Shown one piece after another: positions 44,362 to 56,098 of a DNA stretch of 64,000 nucleotides. Both the position numbers and the translations under genes were made by a program. The first letter of the stretch is position 1. Every line of letters begins with the position of its first letter. This DNA is from Micrasema longulum. Its lineage: Eukaryota; Arthropoda; Insecta; Trichoptera; Brachycentridae. The notes under the pieces were generated by a model. The model did not search any database. It had not been told where the DNA came from and was given only the letters and a program-made list of their open reading frames with translations. The stretch lies in contig JAGVSM010001379.1 in assembly GCA_022494885.1 (NCBI GenBank), forward strand, positions 78,649-142,648. Direction: 5' to 3'.

Positions 44362-46052
44362 TTTTCCTTTATTAGGGCCTTCTACCAAAACTTGATAACA
44401 TCGGCCAAAAACAAGTTACATTTATGAACATATGAAAAACATAAACAGAAAGGAATAACAATGTAGATACAAACAAAAGACAACAAAAATATAAGTACAA
44501 GAATAACATCAAAATATCTATTGTAATAATAAACACATATCCAAAACAACAAAAATTTCAACATAAATTGAAATAGGCGCTAACAGAAAAACCCACCATA
44601 ACCTGATAGTGCTTATTTAACATAAAAGAGAAACTTACAGTAAAATTAGAAGGAAGACAGAACTTAATATCTAGAAAAATTACAACAAAATAATCAAAAT
44701 ATTAACAAACATAATCTTATATCAATGATAAATTATAACTATTAAACAGAGTTTGACGATTGCAAAAAGTATGCCATATTTGAAAAAATATTTTTCTTAT
44801 GTTTTGGAATTCAAGCATAAACAAGTACCTTTGTAATCGGGGCCTACTACCAAAACTTGATAACATCGGCCAAAAACAAGTTACATTTATAAACAGAAAG
44901 AAATAACAATATAGATACAAACAAAAGACAACAAAAATATAAGTACAAGAATAACATCAAAATATCAATTGTAATAATAAACACATATCCAAACCAACAA
45001 AAATTTCAACATAATCTGAAATAGGCAAGTGAGTACATAGATACTTGTTACAGTTTGAAGATTAGAAGGAATGTGTATTTAACAACGCACTTCTTTCGAT
45101 TGTTGCGCGGTATTATTGACAACCCTGAAATTATGCGGAGCATTAGCTTTTATGTTCCTGATAATTACCTTAGACAGCGTCAGCATAGACTGTTTCACAT
45201 TCCAATATACAGGACCAACCTGCCAATGGTTATGCCTGTTGGAAGGACTATCTCTATGTTGAACAATATCACTTTGGACATTGACATTTTTCACGTCTCT
45301 GAGGGAGTTTTTCGTTACAAGATTCTCTTACTTTTTTAACATATTATTCTTTGGATATTATGTAAACTAATGTGTTTTTTATTTATATATACCTAATTTT
45401 ACCTAATTATTTTAATTATTTCCATATGTATGAATTAAGATATTTCATTTTGTAATGTACATATATATGAATAAATAAATAAATTGAAATTGAAATTAAA
45501 AAAAATTTAAATGATTGAATTCCAAAACTAAAAATTTATCATATCTTAGAGTATAGGTTAATATTGAATTTAAGTAGGTACTTAGGTACTTGTTTATGCT
45601 TGAATTCCAAAACATAAGGATAATATTTTTTCAAATATGGCATGCTTTTTGCAAACGTCAAACTCTGTTTAATAGTTATAATTTATCATTGATACAAGAT
45701 TATGTTTGTTAATATTTTGATTATTATGTTGTAATTTTTCTTGATATTAAGTTCTATCTTCCTTCTAATTTTACTGTAAGTTTCTCTTTTATATTAAATA
45801 GGCACTATCAGGTTATGGTGGGTTTTTCTGTTAGCGCCTATTTCAATTTATGTTGAAATTTTTGCTGGTTTGGATATGTGTTTATTATTACAATTGATAT
45901 TTTGATGTTATTCTTGTACTTATATTTTTGTTGTATATTGTTTGTATCTATATTGTTATTCCTTTCTGTTTATGTTTTTCTTATGTTTATAAATGTAACT
46001 TGTTTTTGGCCGATGTTATCAAGTTTTGGTAGAAGGCCCTAATAAAGGAGAA
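44362..46052. repeat. Inverted duplication, about 470-bp arms
   Basis: 44362-44830 is inverted at 45585-46052 at high identity (e.g. GATAACATCGGCCAAAAACA against TGTTTTTGGCCGATGTTATC). Each arm contains a LINE 3' end (stem GGCC...GGCC, AATAAAGGAG then A9 tail) plus a piece of the ACTAGCGGACC repeat. A partial direct copy of the left arm lies at 44842-45025. Confidence 0.85.
45055..45500 (+). mobile_element. LINE ORF2 C-terminus
   Basis: THFFRLLRGIIDNPEIMRSI, SFYVPDNYLRQRQHRLFHIP, RTNLPMVMPVGRTISMLN and DIDIFHVSEGVFRYKI, stop at 45339, then an A-rich tail (GAATAAATAAATAAATTG). Same family as 4946-5410. Confidence 0.8.
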
Positions 46053-46243
46053 AAAAAAACTCCGGTCTTCTCACCAACAAATTGGTGTACTTATGTACGA
46101 ATACGATTTTTAAAAATGTATTGAATTTCATATTATTTTAGTATTACCAAAAATCCAGTATAATGAAATAAATGGTTAGAAATTATAAAGAATTTATATT
46201 CCTTAAGGTAATAATTTGATTGAGATCCATAAAAAAATCATGC

Positions 46244-46710
46244 TGTATGTTAATATAAACAGCTCCCCAGGGAGTTGAATCCAGTCCTTGTCAACAAAAA
46301 TTTGGACAAACTCAAAATATTGTTGATAAATTACCTGGTCCATGAAGAAGTATAGAAATTGAAAAAATAACATTTTCAGGCGTTGCCTAGTATGTGAAAT
46401 AATTCAATTAGATTAATCTCACCCGCATAAATAAAGGTTTCAGCTCTTTAACTTCACAAACATCAACAGATGAAAGATTTGAAGGAATATAGATGTTTAA
46501 ATATGGGCAGAATAGTGAATGTTACACAGTTTGTAAAGTGGCCACTTAAACCAGCCATTGACAGGTCATAAGCCCTGTAGATGCCTAGACTTATATGTTA
46601 CCTTCTCTTAAATGTTCTTCATCTCTGTTGTAATATTTTCATATGAACAGCTCCCCAGGGAGTTGAATCCAGTCCTTGTCTACAAAAATTTGGACAAACT
46701 CAAAATATTG
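46244..46710 (+). repeat. REP-A copy 8 with direct terminal repeats
   Basis: CAGCTCCCCAGGGAGTTGAA plus about 45 bp occurs at 46260 and again at 46648, 388 bp apart; between them lie all REP-A modules (GGCGTTGCCTAG, TTTCAGCTCTTTAACTTCAC, ACAGTTTGTAAAGTGGCCAC, GACAGGTCATAAGCCCTGTA). Either more than one tandem unit or an LTR-like layout. Confidence 0.8.
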
Positions 46711-47221
46711 CCGTTTGTTAACATCCAAAAACAAAATTTTTTCGTACACAAAAAAACAACATCTTTCCATTTTTTTGTAAATGCATTCTCCTCAAATGCA
46801 ACCCTGGTAGATCGATGAATAAAACATTTATGCTCCTTACTTCTTTTTGGCATATTTTAACATCTGCGAACACGCACAGCGCAAAAATCTATTTTCTCTG
46901 AAAACCGCACGTAAATCGGTAAAGTCGTTTAGGAGTTCAGTGACATCACACGCACAAAGGAATTATATATATTTTATTTTATTTATTATATAAACATAAA
47001 CGGCAAATCTGCCTTTTACAAACATTTATAATATTAACATATTTGGCTTAATATATTTTTTTTATTTTTATAACATGAATTTCTTTATACCCAAGATTTA
47101 TAAAAAAAAAATAAACCAAAAATTATACAATATTTATATTTTAAAAATTAACCTAAAAATTATACAGCATATTCAGTAGAAAGTTTAAATAATAAAACAT
47201 TCTACAGTAAAACAACAAGAA

Positions 47222-47915
47222 AATCATAAGTACTGTTTCACACAGCTAGGCAAAGTGAACAAAAAACTGTATATATATATATATATATTATGAAATGCAT
47301 GAATAAATAAAAAAAATTACCATTCACCATCTTTGAAAATGTTCAAAAGATTTGTTCTATAGGAACTGTTTATCTGAGAGATCTCATCCAACCTCTTTCA
47401 CAACACGGACCATCTCTTCGTTCTAGTAACGAGAGAACCCTTTTAATACCCTGTCATCGCTCTATTTTTTTTGCCTCCTCTTTCACAGTAGTAGCCGCTC
47501 GATTGTGGAATAATCTACCCACTTACATTTAAGTCAAGGTTGAAATGTCACTATCTAAATATTTAAATTGTTCCTTTATCCTTCTTCTTTCCTTCCCATC
47601 CCCTCTCCTCTCTTCATAGTATAGTGTTATTTTTTTTACATATATTTATTTTTGTTAATCTTTGCTTTTAATTTTTGTATACAATTGTAAGATTCAATAT
47701 GTCCATGTATTTATAATTTTCTCAAACTGAACGGTTTGGGTAGGTAGGAAGAAATTGCCTTAAGACAATATGCCCGCCCTTATATGTATATTTATTGTAT
47801 ATGTATATAAAGCGTCAAATAAATAAATAAATATATCAGATAAGTGGGAATAACTATTGCCGAGTTCATGAAGTCTATTTAATACGGCATATAAAGATAG
47901 ACTTGGAATGATCTA
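47222..47915 (-). repeat. Repeat R6, copy split by a LINE
   Basis: 47222-47348 and 47834-47915 together are the inverse of 39895-40070; the break lies between ATGTTCAAAAG and ATATATCAGATAAG. Confidence 0.75.
47349..47833 (+). mobile_element. Jockey/CR1-type LINE 3' end
   Basis: YLRDLIQPLSQHGPSLRS, FFASSFTVVAARLWNNLPT and LKSRLKCHYLNI with small frame breaks, then a UTR containing ATTGCCTTAAGACAATATGC and the tail CAAATAAATAAATAAAT. Same family as 22475-22990. Confidence 0.8.
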
Positions 47916-47974
47916 GAAAAAATGTGTTTTTAAAAAAAGTTGTGAAGTAAAAATAAATCACTGTGTAACATGCC

Positions 47975-48610
47975 TTCATGCCTTGATGCCCAAAATCCCC
48001 TGACTCTGTCCAACCAAGTCACCGAAAAGGTCGAGAGTTTCAAATACCTGGGAGTATATGTTACGGAAAATGACAGGTTTTAAAAAGAAGGGGAGTGCGG
48101 CTAGGAATACCAGGCGCCACATTCAACAGCGTGAAGGCTGTCTGGAGATTAGATATTTACTCAGTGAAAACCTAATGCCGCCTATACAATCGTGCTCGGA
48201 TGCGAATCGTGGCACCTCACTAGGGCCCAAAACAGCAAAATTCTAAGTTTTAAGAACAGGTGTCTCAGAAGAATCTCGGGTGTGCGGTGGTTTGACTTTA
48301 TAAAGAATGAAGTAATAAGAAAACGGACGCAGCACTCCGGTGAAAACTGACATCCACTGAGGCGATACGGTTGGCTTGGCCATGTGCTGCGGATGCCTCC
48401 TGAGAGCCTTAATCACGCTTGCCTACTTTACAAGGCATCAGGTTCTCGACGCCCTGGACGTCCACTGCTGATCTCAGAACTACGGGACGCAAACCTGACT
48501 TGGGAAGATGCACAGGAGCCGGCAGCCGACATAGATGCTCGGAGGATCGCTGTGGACACCATATGCTCCAACTAGGGAGCGGACGTGGACATGGAAAAAA
48601 AATCGGTTAT
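47975..48610 (+). pseudogene. RTE-like LINE C-terminal region, frameshifted
   Basis: VTEKVESFKYLGVYVTEND, then broken frames, and finally ESLNHACLLYKASGSRRPGR, PLLISELRDANLTWEDAQEP to a stop at 48575. Related to 29100-31130. Several frameshifts and stops. Confidence 0.8.
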
Positions 48611-48754
48611 CTGATAACCAGTAAGGAACTCTTACAATAATTCTGCTATCTCAAAACGCTGTTCATTCAAAATCGCGTCATTTAAAAAATAAAGTAAATA
48701 AGCATTTTTTTTCAAGGGTATTTCTGATAGAAAATATGCTTTAAATTTAAAACT

Positions 48755-48825
48755 CCCTTGAGGTAGAATCCAGTCCTTGACTGCAAAATTTTGACAAACT
48801 GAAAACATTATTGATAAAATTAAGT
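48755..48825 (+). repeat. REP-A copy 9 (fragment)
   Basis: TTGAGGTAGAATCCAGTCCT and TTTTGACAAACTGAAAACAT. Confidence 0.6.
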
Positions 48826-49079
48826 CAATTCTCGCCGTGTTTCACACGATGTTCAAACATTTCTATCATTTATTAAACACAACTGCCACAGAGTTATTTA
48901 TACACTTTTTTTCGCTACTGTCTGTTTTTTTACAAACTTCTAGTAAAAGATATATTTAATTATATAATATCCACGCGATTACACTATTACTAGGACCAAG
49001 TTGCCAAGAGTCGGGTTCATATGAGTGTTGCGAATCTACAAGACGACAAAAATTCTAAATATCATCCGCTTCAGCTGTT

Positions 49080-49700
49080 GAAAACATAAGATTATTACCA
49101 ATAATTACTGACTATTGTATTGAAAATAAACTGTTTTTGAATATTAATAAATGTTTCTATGTTACATTCACAAGGAAAAGAAAAAATCTTAATTTTAATT
49201 ACAAACTAAACAATAATTTACTAATGAGAAAGCACAAAATCAAAGATCTTGGGATTGTTTATACCTTTTGAATCGCATATCAATTAAATTACCTCCAAAG
49301 CATTGAGCATGTTAGGTTTCATAATTCGAATGAGTAAACACTTTGATAACCCAAAGGCTCTAATTACATTATATTATACGTTTGTCAGAAACCATTTGGA
49401 ATACGCATCTCAGATATGGAATCCCCAGTATATATAACAAGAATAGAAAATATTCAAAACAAATTTATAAAATACCTCAAATACAAAACCGATAGGTTTT
49501 ATGTATCAACTCTCACTGCCTCCACCTACCATGGAATCACTTCTCTACAATGCCGCAGAGTGTGTGCGGACCAACTACCGCTTCACAAAATCATGACAGG
49601 AATAGTTGACTGTACAGAACTACCACAACTTGGTGCGGATAGAGAAATGACGATGATGATGACGATGAATATAACTTGCTATAGCCAAATCGTATTTTAT
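49080..49700 (+). pseudogene. Jockey-like LINE RT (post-active-site) remnant
   Basis: LFLNINKCFYVTFTRKRKN, MRKHKIKDLGIVYTF, LITLYYTFVRNHLEYASQIW-like and RIENIQNKFIKYLKYKTDRF, with frameshifts. The segment follows the RT YxDD box in jockey-type elements. Confidence 0.75.
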
Positions 49701-50117
49701 AATTAGCAACGTGAGTATTAATCTCTGGTATTAATAGACTTTGTTTACATGATATAAATTAGAGACACCAATTATTATATTAAACGGTCTTAGTGAGCAG
49801 AAGTTTTAAGAGAAACGATAAATTATAAACAATCTTTTAATCTTCACATTAATCTTCAAAGTGTAAATAATTTCATCTCAATATTTCGTTACGTTTCCTG
49901 GTTCGTGAACAATAAACTGCAAAAAAATCATATTTAATTTAATTATTATGTTCCGTGTCGAAGCTGACAGAGAATACAGAGAGTGAGTGTGAAATAGAAC
50001 GATTATGAACGCCATCTTTATCCGTACATATCGAGACGGAATAAAGTAAAATCGGTATGTACGAAAATGTGTATATTTGCATTTAAAATTAAAGTATCTT
50101 CATCGGTAACTAAAGTT
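49701..50117. other. No gene; MITE debris
   Basis: GATTATGAACGCCATCTTTA and AAGTATCTTCATCGGTAACT belong to the hAT-like MITE family seen at 39022, 41101 and 42600. Confidence 0.45.
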
Positions 50118-50285
50118 GATTGAAGTGTACTGGTCAGCGCGTTAGCCTGCCATGCAAGAGGTATCGGGTTCGATTCCCGACATGGTTGATGTGAAATATT
50201 TATTTAAAAGGATGTTTACACACTAAAATATTTCATAGTCCCTGGACTTTTACCTGAAGCGTAAGACTGATCATTTTACCTCCGT
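50118..50285 (+). repeat. tRNA-derived SINE S2, longest copy
   Basis: TACTGGTCAGCGCGTTAGCC, perfect B box GGTTCGATTCC (50167-50177), then TATTTATTTAAAAG and CATAGTCCCTGGACTTTTAC to GTAAGACTGATCATTTTACC; the tail recurs inverted at 24680-24765 and in part at 15040-15062. Confidence 0.75.
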
Positions 50286-50909
50286 GCAACAATTCCTATC
50301 TAACAGCAACTAAAGAACTTTTCAAACAAACTAAACAATTAAATTTAACTGAACTCTTTAAACTAGAATCCTCAAAAATTATGCCTCTCATACCTTTTAT
50401 GTTTTTTAACTAACTACCTCTCTCATACAGATAAATATTTTTAATTTCTCAAAAACAAATGCAGTAAATAGATTTCATCGTGTCGATAAACAAATAACTT
50501 AGTGTGGCGAATAAACAGCGAAACAAATTAGTTTTACTGAAAATACAGACATTAATATGTCATAAAACTTTGCTTAACAAAACACTGACAAGAAGAGCAC
50601 GTCGCTCCATCAAAACAAGCCACTAAACGCAATATATTTAGAATTCAAAGAATTGAACCATCTCAACGTTCCTCGATATTATATTTTGGCTCAATATATT
50701 CTTTGTAATATAAATAAAGTAAAACAGGGGCCATCCGAGGTTGATCAAATCAACGGAATGTAGTTTAACAATTAAATCATTCAAAAATATGTTTTAATCC
50801 TATACCAGGGGTGGCCAACTTGATCAGACCCGAGATCTAACTTCCACTGTCCAGATTCCGTGCGATCTGCCAATCAGTTAATCAGGACTTTATAATAAAC
50901 TTTAGAAAT
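50286..50909. other. No recognised gene
   Basis: CAGGGGTGGCCAACTTG at 50807 looks like a hAT-type terminus; no partner end identified. Confidence 0.35.
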
Positions 50910-51640
50910 TTTTACCAACATCCACCATTCTGCCCATGTTTGAACATCCACATTTCCTCAACTCTTCCATCTGTTGACTTTTGTGAAGTAAAAGAGCTGA
51001 AACCTCTATCACCTGAATCACGTGAATCTCACCCACGTGATAAAGGTTTCAGCGCTTTTACTTCACAAAAGTCAACAGATGGAAGAGTTGAGGAAATGTG
51101 GATGTTCAAACATGGGCAGAATGGTGGATGTTACACAGTGTGTAAATTGGCCACTTGAACCAGCCAATGACAGTTCATAAGCCCTGTAAATGCTTGGACG
51201 TCCATATTCCCTTTTCAATAATGTTTTCCCACTCTGTTAAAATAAATTTTAATATGAATAAATCCCTAGGGAGGGAATCCAGCCAGTCTGCAAGCATTTG
51301 GACATACTCAAACATTCCAGAAATTTAGCCTAGAGCTGAAACCTTTATAATGTGGGTGAGATTCATCCGGCTGAACTAATTCACCTACTAGGCAACGCCT
51401 GAAAACAATTGTCCACTTTTATACTTCTTCTTATTTCAGTTAGTTAATTAAACAATGTTTTGAGTATGCCCAAATGTTTACAGACAGGCCGGATTTCCTC
51501 CCTATGGAATTATTTAGATCTAAATTTGTTGCATTTTTGAGAAGGGATATGGAAGTCCAAGCGTTTACAGGGATTGTGACATCCTTTATGACTGACTTTC
51601 TAAAAAATGTTTTCCCTTTCGTTTGCAACAAATTTAGACT
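50910..51640. repeat. REP-A copy 10, head-to-head hairpin
   Basis: 50918-51009 and 51034-51133 are inverted arms of about 95 bp with very few differences (ACTCTTCCATCTGTTGACTT against AAGTCAACAGATGGAAGAGT), loop about 25 bases. The right half continues as a plus unit, then switches back to minus at about 51335 (GCAACGCCTGAAAACAATTG). Confidence 0.85.
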
Positions 51641-51924
51641 TTTAACATATTTAAATAATAATAATAATAATCATGGTTTATTGACAAAACATTACAATTT
51701 ATTTATCTGCCATATACATACTTAGGTATTAGAGGGGTAAAGACCAATGTATAAGATTGCTTCGGAAAATAAATATGTAATATCGATGCTATCTTCATTA
51801 TTATCCATATACGTTTATATGTATATCATCTTTGAATAAACTCAATAGTGATGCATAATTATTTGTAAATATATATTTTAACTTTATTATTATGTTTATT
51901 AAATTACATATTCTACCATATATT

Positions 51925-52460
51925 TATTTATTTATACTTTTACATTGTTTGTATTCTTTTTTTCATACAGAATAATGTTCCATCACTGGGGTGTCCCGTG
52001 CCGAGGGAAACATTTTACAAAATGTGAAACATGCTTAAGATTAGCTATTTAACAAAGTTAACATGATAATAACAATATAAAAAAACCTAATTAATCCAAT
52101 TAACCTAATTATCGTTAACATAATAAACAATAAAAAACAAAACCAATTTATTACCAATTAAAAAAAATCATTAGCGGTGCATACATTTTACCTATTTGGC
52201 TTGATCCACTCATTGATCCGTGCGCAACCCACCTCCACTATCCATTTCTTAATGGCAATTTTATATTGTGAGAACTAACTAATTGTCCTTATGGATAATG
52301 GAAGTAGATTGTACACTTTAACCGAGTAGTAGGCCAATCCTCTTTGACCGAAGGTTGTATTTATTTTTACAGCATTTATTTTATATTGCAGCATCAGGGT
52401 GGAGTATCTAGTAACTCTTGTATTTGTAACGGAAGGTAGAGAATAATGTTAACGTGCGTA
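51925..52460 (-). mobile_element. LINE 3' end, family J-e, copy 2
   Basis: Minus strand VEVGCARINEWIKPNR, stop, then the same UTR as 25376-25680 including CGGCACGGGACACCCC and (AAAT)n tail. Confidence 0.8.
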
Positions 52461-52639
52461 TATGTATATATTTATAAGTAGATGTGTTACTAATATTACT
52501 TTATTGTATTATTTTGTATTTATTTTTAATAACAATTAATTACCGCATTGAATTATAAAATTAATATAAATTATTAATAACATATTGCCATGTATTATTA
52601 TATAACTTTTCTGCATTCTATTTTTCGACGTGTATAAAT

Positions 52640-52815
52640 TTTTCTATTATTATTTGTATATTGTTTTGATTATTTTGTATATTGTTAAATATGTTAATAA
52701 GTGTTTTTGTTTTATATGTTGAAGAGTCCCGACTCAACACGGAATTTTCTAACAAGTCGGGACATTAAAATAATATAATTGTGCTCTATGATAAAATTGT
52801 GTATTTTGTGCATTA
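52640..52815 (+). mobile_element. LINE 3' UTR (GTCCCGACT stem)
   Basis: 9-bp stem GTCCCGACT (52726-52734) / AGTCGGGAC (52755-52763) with loop CAACACGGAATTTTCTAACA, followed by ATTGTGTATTTTGTGCATT. Matches the insertion at 37890-38110. Confidence 0.7.
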
Positions 52816-53135
52816 TTTATTTTATTTATTAATGAAATCATACAGTCTTTATATAAAACAAGGTACAAAAGAACAATTAAAAAAGTAAGACCAATTACAG
52901 ATTTCACACTAATTTATTATGAATGCAGGAGGAGAGGGGAAAAATAATTCAATTCTAAAAAAGTAAAAATAAAAATATCACATAAAAAGTTCATAAAAAG
53001 GAGAAGACATTGTAAAGCTACTCTACTTTCCTCCCTCTCTCTCTGCTTCCATGAACATTTCAATTTAATTGTAAAAAATCGCAACCAACAATAAATTATT
53101 CGATGCAGGTAGTAGATGTAAGTAAGTCACAAAGT
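52816..53135 (-). mobile_element. LINE 3' UTR copy
   Basis: Inverse of 16100-16400: AATCATACAGTCTTTATATA, TATGAATGCAGGAGGAGAGG, TTTCCTCCCTCTCTCTCTG. Confidence 0.65.
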
Positions 53136-53184
53136 TAAAAAATTGGGGCGTGGTTAATACCATTAACTGTTTTCGTGGGTTATA

Positions 53185-53848
53185 CAAAACAGGCAGAGGA
53201 ATTTGTGTATCTGGGAAGTATTTTTACTAAGGATGGAATGACAGAAAGATATTAAAAGGAGGGTGAGTAACAGAGTGAACGATGCACTTAAATCAACCTT
53301 GGCAAATATTTTTTTGTCGCAAGAGGCAAAATTAGCAGTTCACAATGGAGTCCTCGTCCCAATTCTTATGTATGGTAGCAAAGTATGGACTTGGAAAAAC
53401 AGGGATGAAAGTAGGCTGAATGCTGTCGAAATGTGATCTCTCAGGCGAAAGTGTGGTAAAACTATGTACGATAGTTTCACAAATGTCGAGATCCGTACAT
53501 TATGTAAAACTGAGACAAGCATTATCGACAAAATCAATAAAGGAGCTCTGCGCTGGTTCGGACATGTATAGCGAATGGACAGCGAAAGAACGGCTAAGAA
53601 TATCTACAAAGCGAATGTTGATGGATGCAGAAATAGAGGAAGACCGAAAAAGACATGGCATGACCAAATCTAACAAATACTTGAAGATGGACATGTCAAA
53701 ACTTGGAATAATCGGCGCGCGTGCATGAGAAGATGTATGAATGTAGAGGAAGCGAGATCTGTGTGCAAAGATAGAGTGATGTGGCGTTCTTTGCTCTGTG
53801 CCTACCCTTACGGGGAAACGGCGTGAAGGTTTGTTGTTGTTGTTGTTT
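53185..53848 (+). pseudogene. LINE family R-a C-terminal region, frameshifted
   Basis: EEFVYLGSIFTKDGMTERY (frame lost), AKLAVHNGVLVPILMYGSKV, NAVEM then a stop, GALRWFGHV, stop, SERTAKNIYKANVDGCRNRG, and the end GGGGAAACGGCGTGAAGG plus (TTG)n at 53831-53847. At least three stops or frameshifts. Confidence 0.88.
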
Positions 53849-53868
53849 TCGCGGGAACTTAAAAATTT

Positions 53869-54044
53869 AAATCGGGTTGTGGTCCCGTGACTAGTGTTGC
53901 GGACTCACGGATCAGAGATCCGAGGTTCGAACCCCACTCTACCCCAACTTTATTTCCATTTTCTAATAGTGAATTTTTTTACAACTCGTTGAAAATGGCC
54001 ACCAAATCGTCCACCAATCATTTTTTTAGATTATAAGAACAATG
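53869..54044 (+). repeat. SINE S1, near complete
   Basis: AAATCGGGTTGTGGTCCCGT head, B box GGTTCGAACCC (53924-53934), body to TTAGATTATAAGAACAAT. It lies 20 bp after the (TTG)n tail of the LINE at 53185. Confidence 0.8.
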
Positions 54045-54240
54045 TTTTGAGCATGTCCAAATGCTTGAAGACTGGCAAAATTTTCTCCCTAGGGAGTTGT
54101 TCATATTTAAATTTGTTGCAATAGAGAGGAAAAACACTTTTCAGATGGGAATATGGGAGCATTTACAGGGCTTATGACCTGTCATTGGCTGGTTTAAGTG
54201 GCCACTTTACACACTGTGTAACATTCACCATTCTGCCTAA
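54041..54240 (-). repeat. REP-A copy 11
   Basis: CCAAATGCTTGAAGACTGGC, CTCCCTAGGGAG, TTATGACCTGTCATTGGCTG. Head-to-head with copy 12. Confidence 0.8.
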
Positions 54241-54900
54241 GTATGAAAAATTGGAAAATTGTTTTCAGGCGTAGCCTAGTAGGTAAATTGGTTCAGCCGG
54301 ATGAATCTCACCCACATAATAAAGGTTTCAGCTCTTTTGCTTCACAAAAGTCAACAGATGGAAGAGTTGAGGAAATGTGGACGTTCAAACATGGGCAGAA
54401 TGGTAAATGTTACACTGTGTGTTAAGTGGGGACTTTAACCAGCCTTTTTTCTATGATTTATTTTGTTGCCCTTTAATAATAAGGAATATTTTTGTGTTTT
54501 TTTAAATATTTTTTATTTCCTTATTTAATACTTTAAAAATGCCATATTATCTTTTACAGAATATCTTATTTTTCTTTCTTATGTTACACATAAATATTAT
54601 AACTGTCCATTATTTATTAGAGGAGCAAAAATTCATTGTCATTTTCTTGTATACCCACGAACAGGCCATGCCTTTGTGTGATTTTTTCGTTTACTATTTT
54701 TACTATTAATATGTATTTCATTGCTATGTAATTATGCTTTATTTTTTTTAATACTCTGTTTTGTCATTTATGTTTATTGTAAAAAAACAAAAAAAAACAA
54801 ATTTTTTTTTTTTAAATGACGGGTCATAAGCCCTGTAAATGCCTAGACTCCCATTTTCTCTTCTCAAAAATGTTTTCCCTCTCTGTTGCAACAAATTTAA
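54241..54900 (+). repeat. REP-A copy 12, split by REP-B
   Basis: 54241-54444 ends ...GACTTTAACCAGCC and the unit resumes at 54818 with AATGACGGGTCATAAGCCCT. A frame to 54425 is open: LVQPDESHPHNKGFSSFASQ, KSTDGRVEEMWTFKHGQNGK, CYTVC. Confidence 0.8.
54444..54818 (+). mobile_element. REP-B LINE 3' end, copy 3
   Basis: TTTGTTGCCCTTTAATAATA to the A-rich end at 54778-54798; the CCCACGAACAGGCCATGCCT TTGTG stem is present. Inserted in REP-A copy 12. Confidence 0.75.
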
Positions 54901-55344
54901 AAGATCATAAGAACGCTTATATTTCTATTTAAAAAATAAATATGCTACTAATATGTACAAAAAAAAAATTCGACCGTATTTCATATACCCTTATTAATTA
55001 AAAATTGTTAAAGGGTTATATTTCCCTATTGTAAGAATGCGGACTTCTTTTGAAATCCTCAAAGTCAACTTTTTTTTGATTGACAAAATGGCGAACGCGC
55101 CAAAACGCAAAAGTACACCATAGAAAAACAGAAAACAAGAGACGAGACACTATGGCTGCATTCCAAGCAAATATTTCTGTCGGCGCGGGCGTGGGACTAT
55201 TCGATGTTCGAATTGAATTATTCATATTTATTTACGCTCGTGTAGCTGTAGCTTAATCGCATTGAACGTTTCATGTCAATTGAACTTATAGGCGCGAAGG
55301 TTTTTACGGTCACTGTTATTATTCTATATAATATCTATACACAG
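54901..55344. other. Unique stretch, mildly CpG-rich
   Basis: 55075-55200 has ACAAAATGGCGAACGCGCCA and GTCGGCGCGGGCGTGGGA; promoter-like base composition but no exon supported. Confidence 0.3.
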
Positions 55345-55545
55345 AATTAAGAAAAGTCCAGAAACCGCAAACGCACATCAATCAGAAGGCGACTTAACTA
55401 CTCATACACAAGTAGGTTTACGTTTTGACGCATTAGTTTCTTTGTAGACGGCGCTCAGTACGCAACTCCTGATTTGAATTCAACTTTGCCGTGTCGTGTC
55501 ATTTTAAAGTGTAAAAATACTGTTAGTATCTTAAAGAAACAGAAT
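55345..55545 (+). repeat. Repeat R4, copy 2
   Basis: AGAATTAAGAAAAGTCCAGA, ACATCAATCAGAAGGCGACT; matches 24930-25140. Confidence 0.65.
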
Positions 55546-55739
55546 AGGATCACATTTCATGTGTACTTAGCAAATGAATGTGTATGTAACAAATGCATTA
55601 CTTAAAAATTGAACTATTTTTCCATCCGTCAGATTATCGAAGAAACAAAATGAACATTTCATTAGTGTTGCCAGGGTAGTAAATTATTTTACCCTACTTT
55701 GCTCATCTAATAAGAGAACTAATGAAAATTGGACCTCGG

Positions 55740-56098
55740 ATTTTTTTTGTTTTTTTACAATAAACATAATAATAAAACAGAGTATTAAATCAAATAAAGC
55801 ATAATTACAAAGCAATGAAATACATATTAATAGAAAAATAGTAATAAAAAAGTTCCCACAAAGGCTGTTCGTGGGTATACAAGAAAATGTTATTAAATTT
55901 TTGCTCTTATAATAAATAATGGACAGTTATAATATGTTTGTGTAACATAAGAAAGAAAAAAAAAATATTCTGTAAAAGATAATAATATGGTATTTTTTTT
56001 TATAGTAATTAAAAAAGGAAATAAAAAATATTTTTAAAAAACATAAAAATATTCCTTATTATTAAAGGCAACAAAATAAATCATAGAAAAAAAGAGTT
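55740..56098 (-). mobile_element. REP-B LINE 3' end, copy 4
   Basis: Inverse of 54444-54818 over the whole length, 0.9 kb away, so the two could pair. The stem-loop is shortened (CCCACAAAGGCTGTTCGTGG). Confidence 0.75.

Larger units (their letters stand above)
44265..46985 (+). repeat. ACTAGCGGACC repeat, copy interrupted twice
   Basis: Three blocks align in order to 11404-12032: 44265-44361 (ACTAGCGGACCCGGCAGACG), 46060-46243 (CTCCGGTCTTCTCACCAACA) and 46711-46985 (GTTTGTTAACATCCAAAAAC to GGAATTATATATA). The first gap holds an inverted LINE composite, the second a REP-A unit. Confidence 0.8.

Noticed and set aside
46244..46710. REP-A as a solo LTR or LTR pair
   Set aside because: The 67-bp direct repeats are explained equally well by tandem units, no TG...CA ends or primer-binding site were seen, and other copies are inverted internally.
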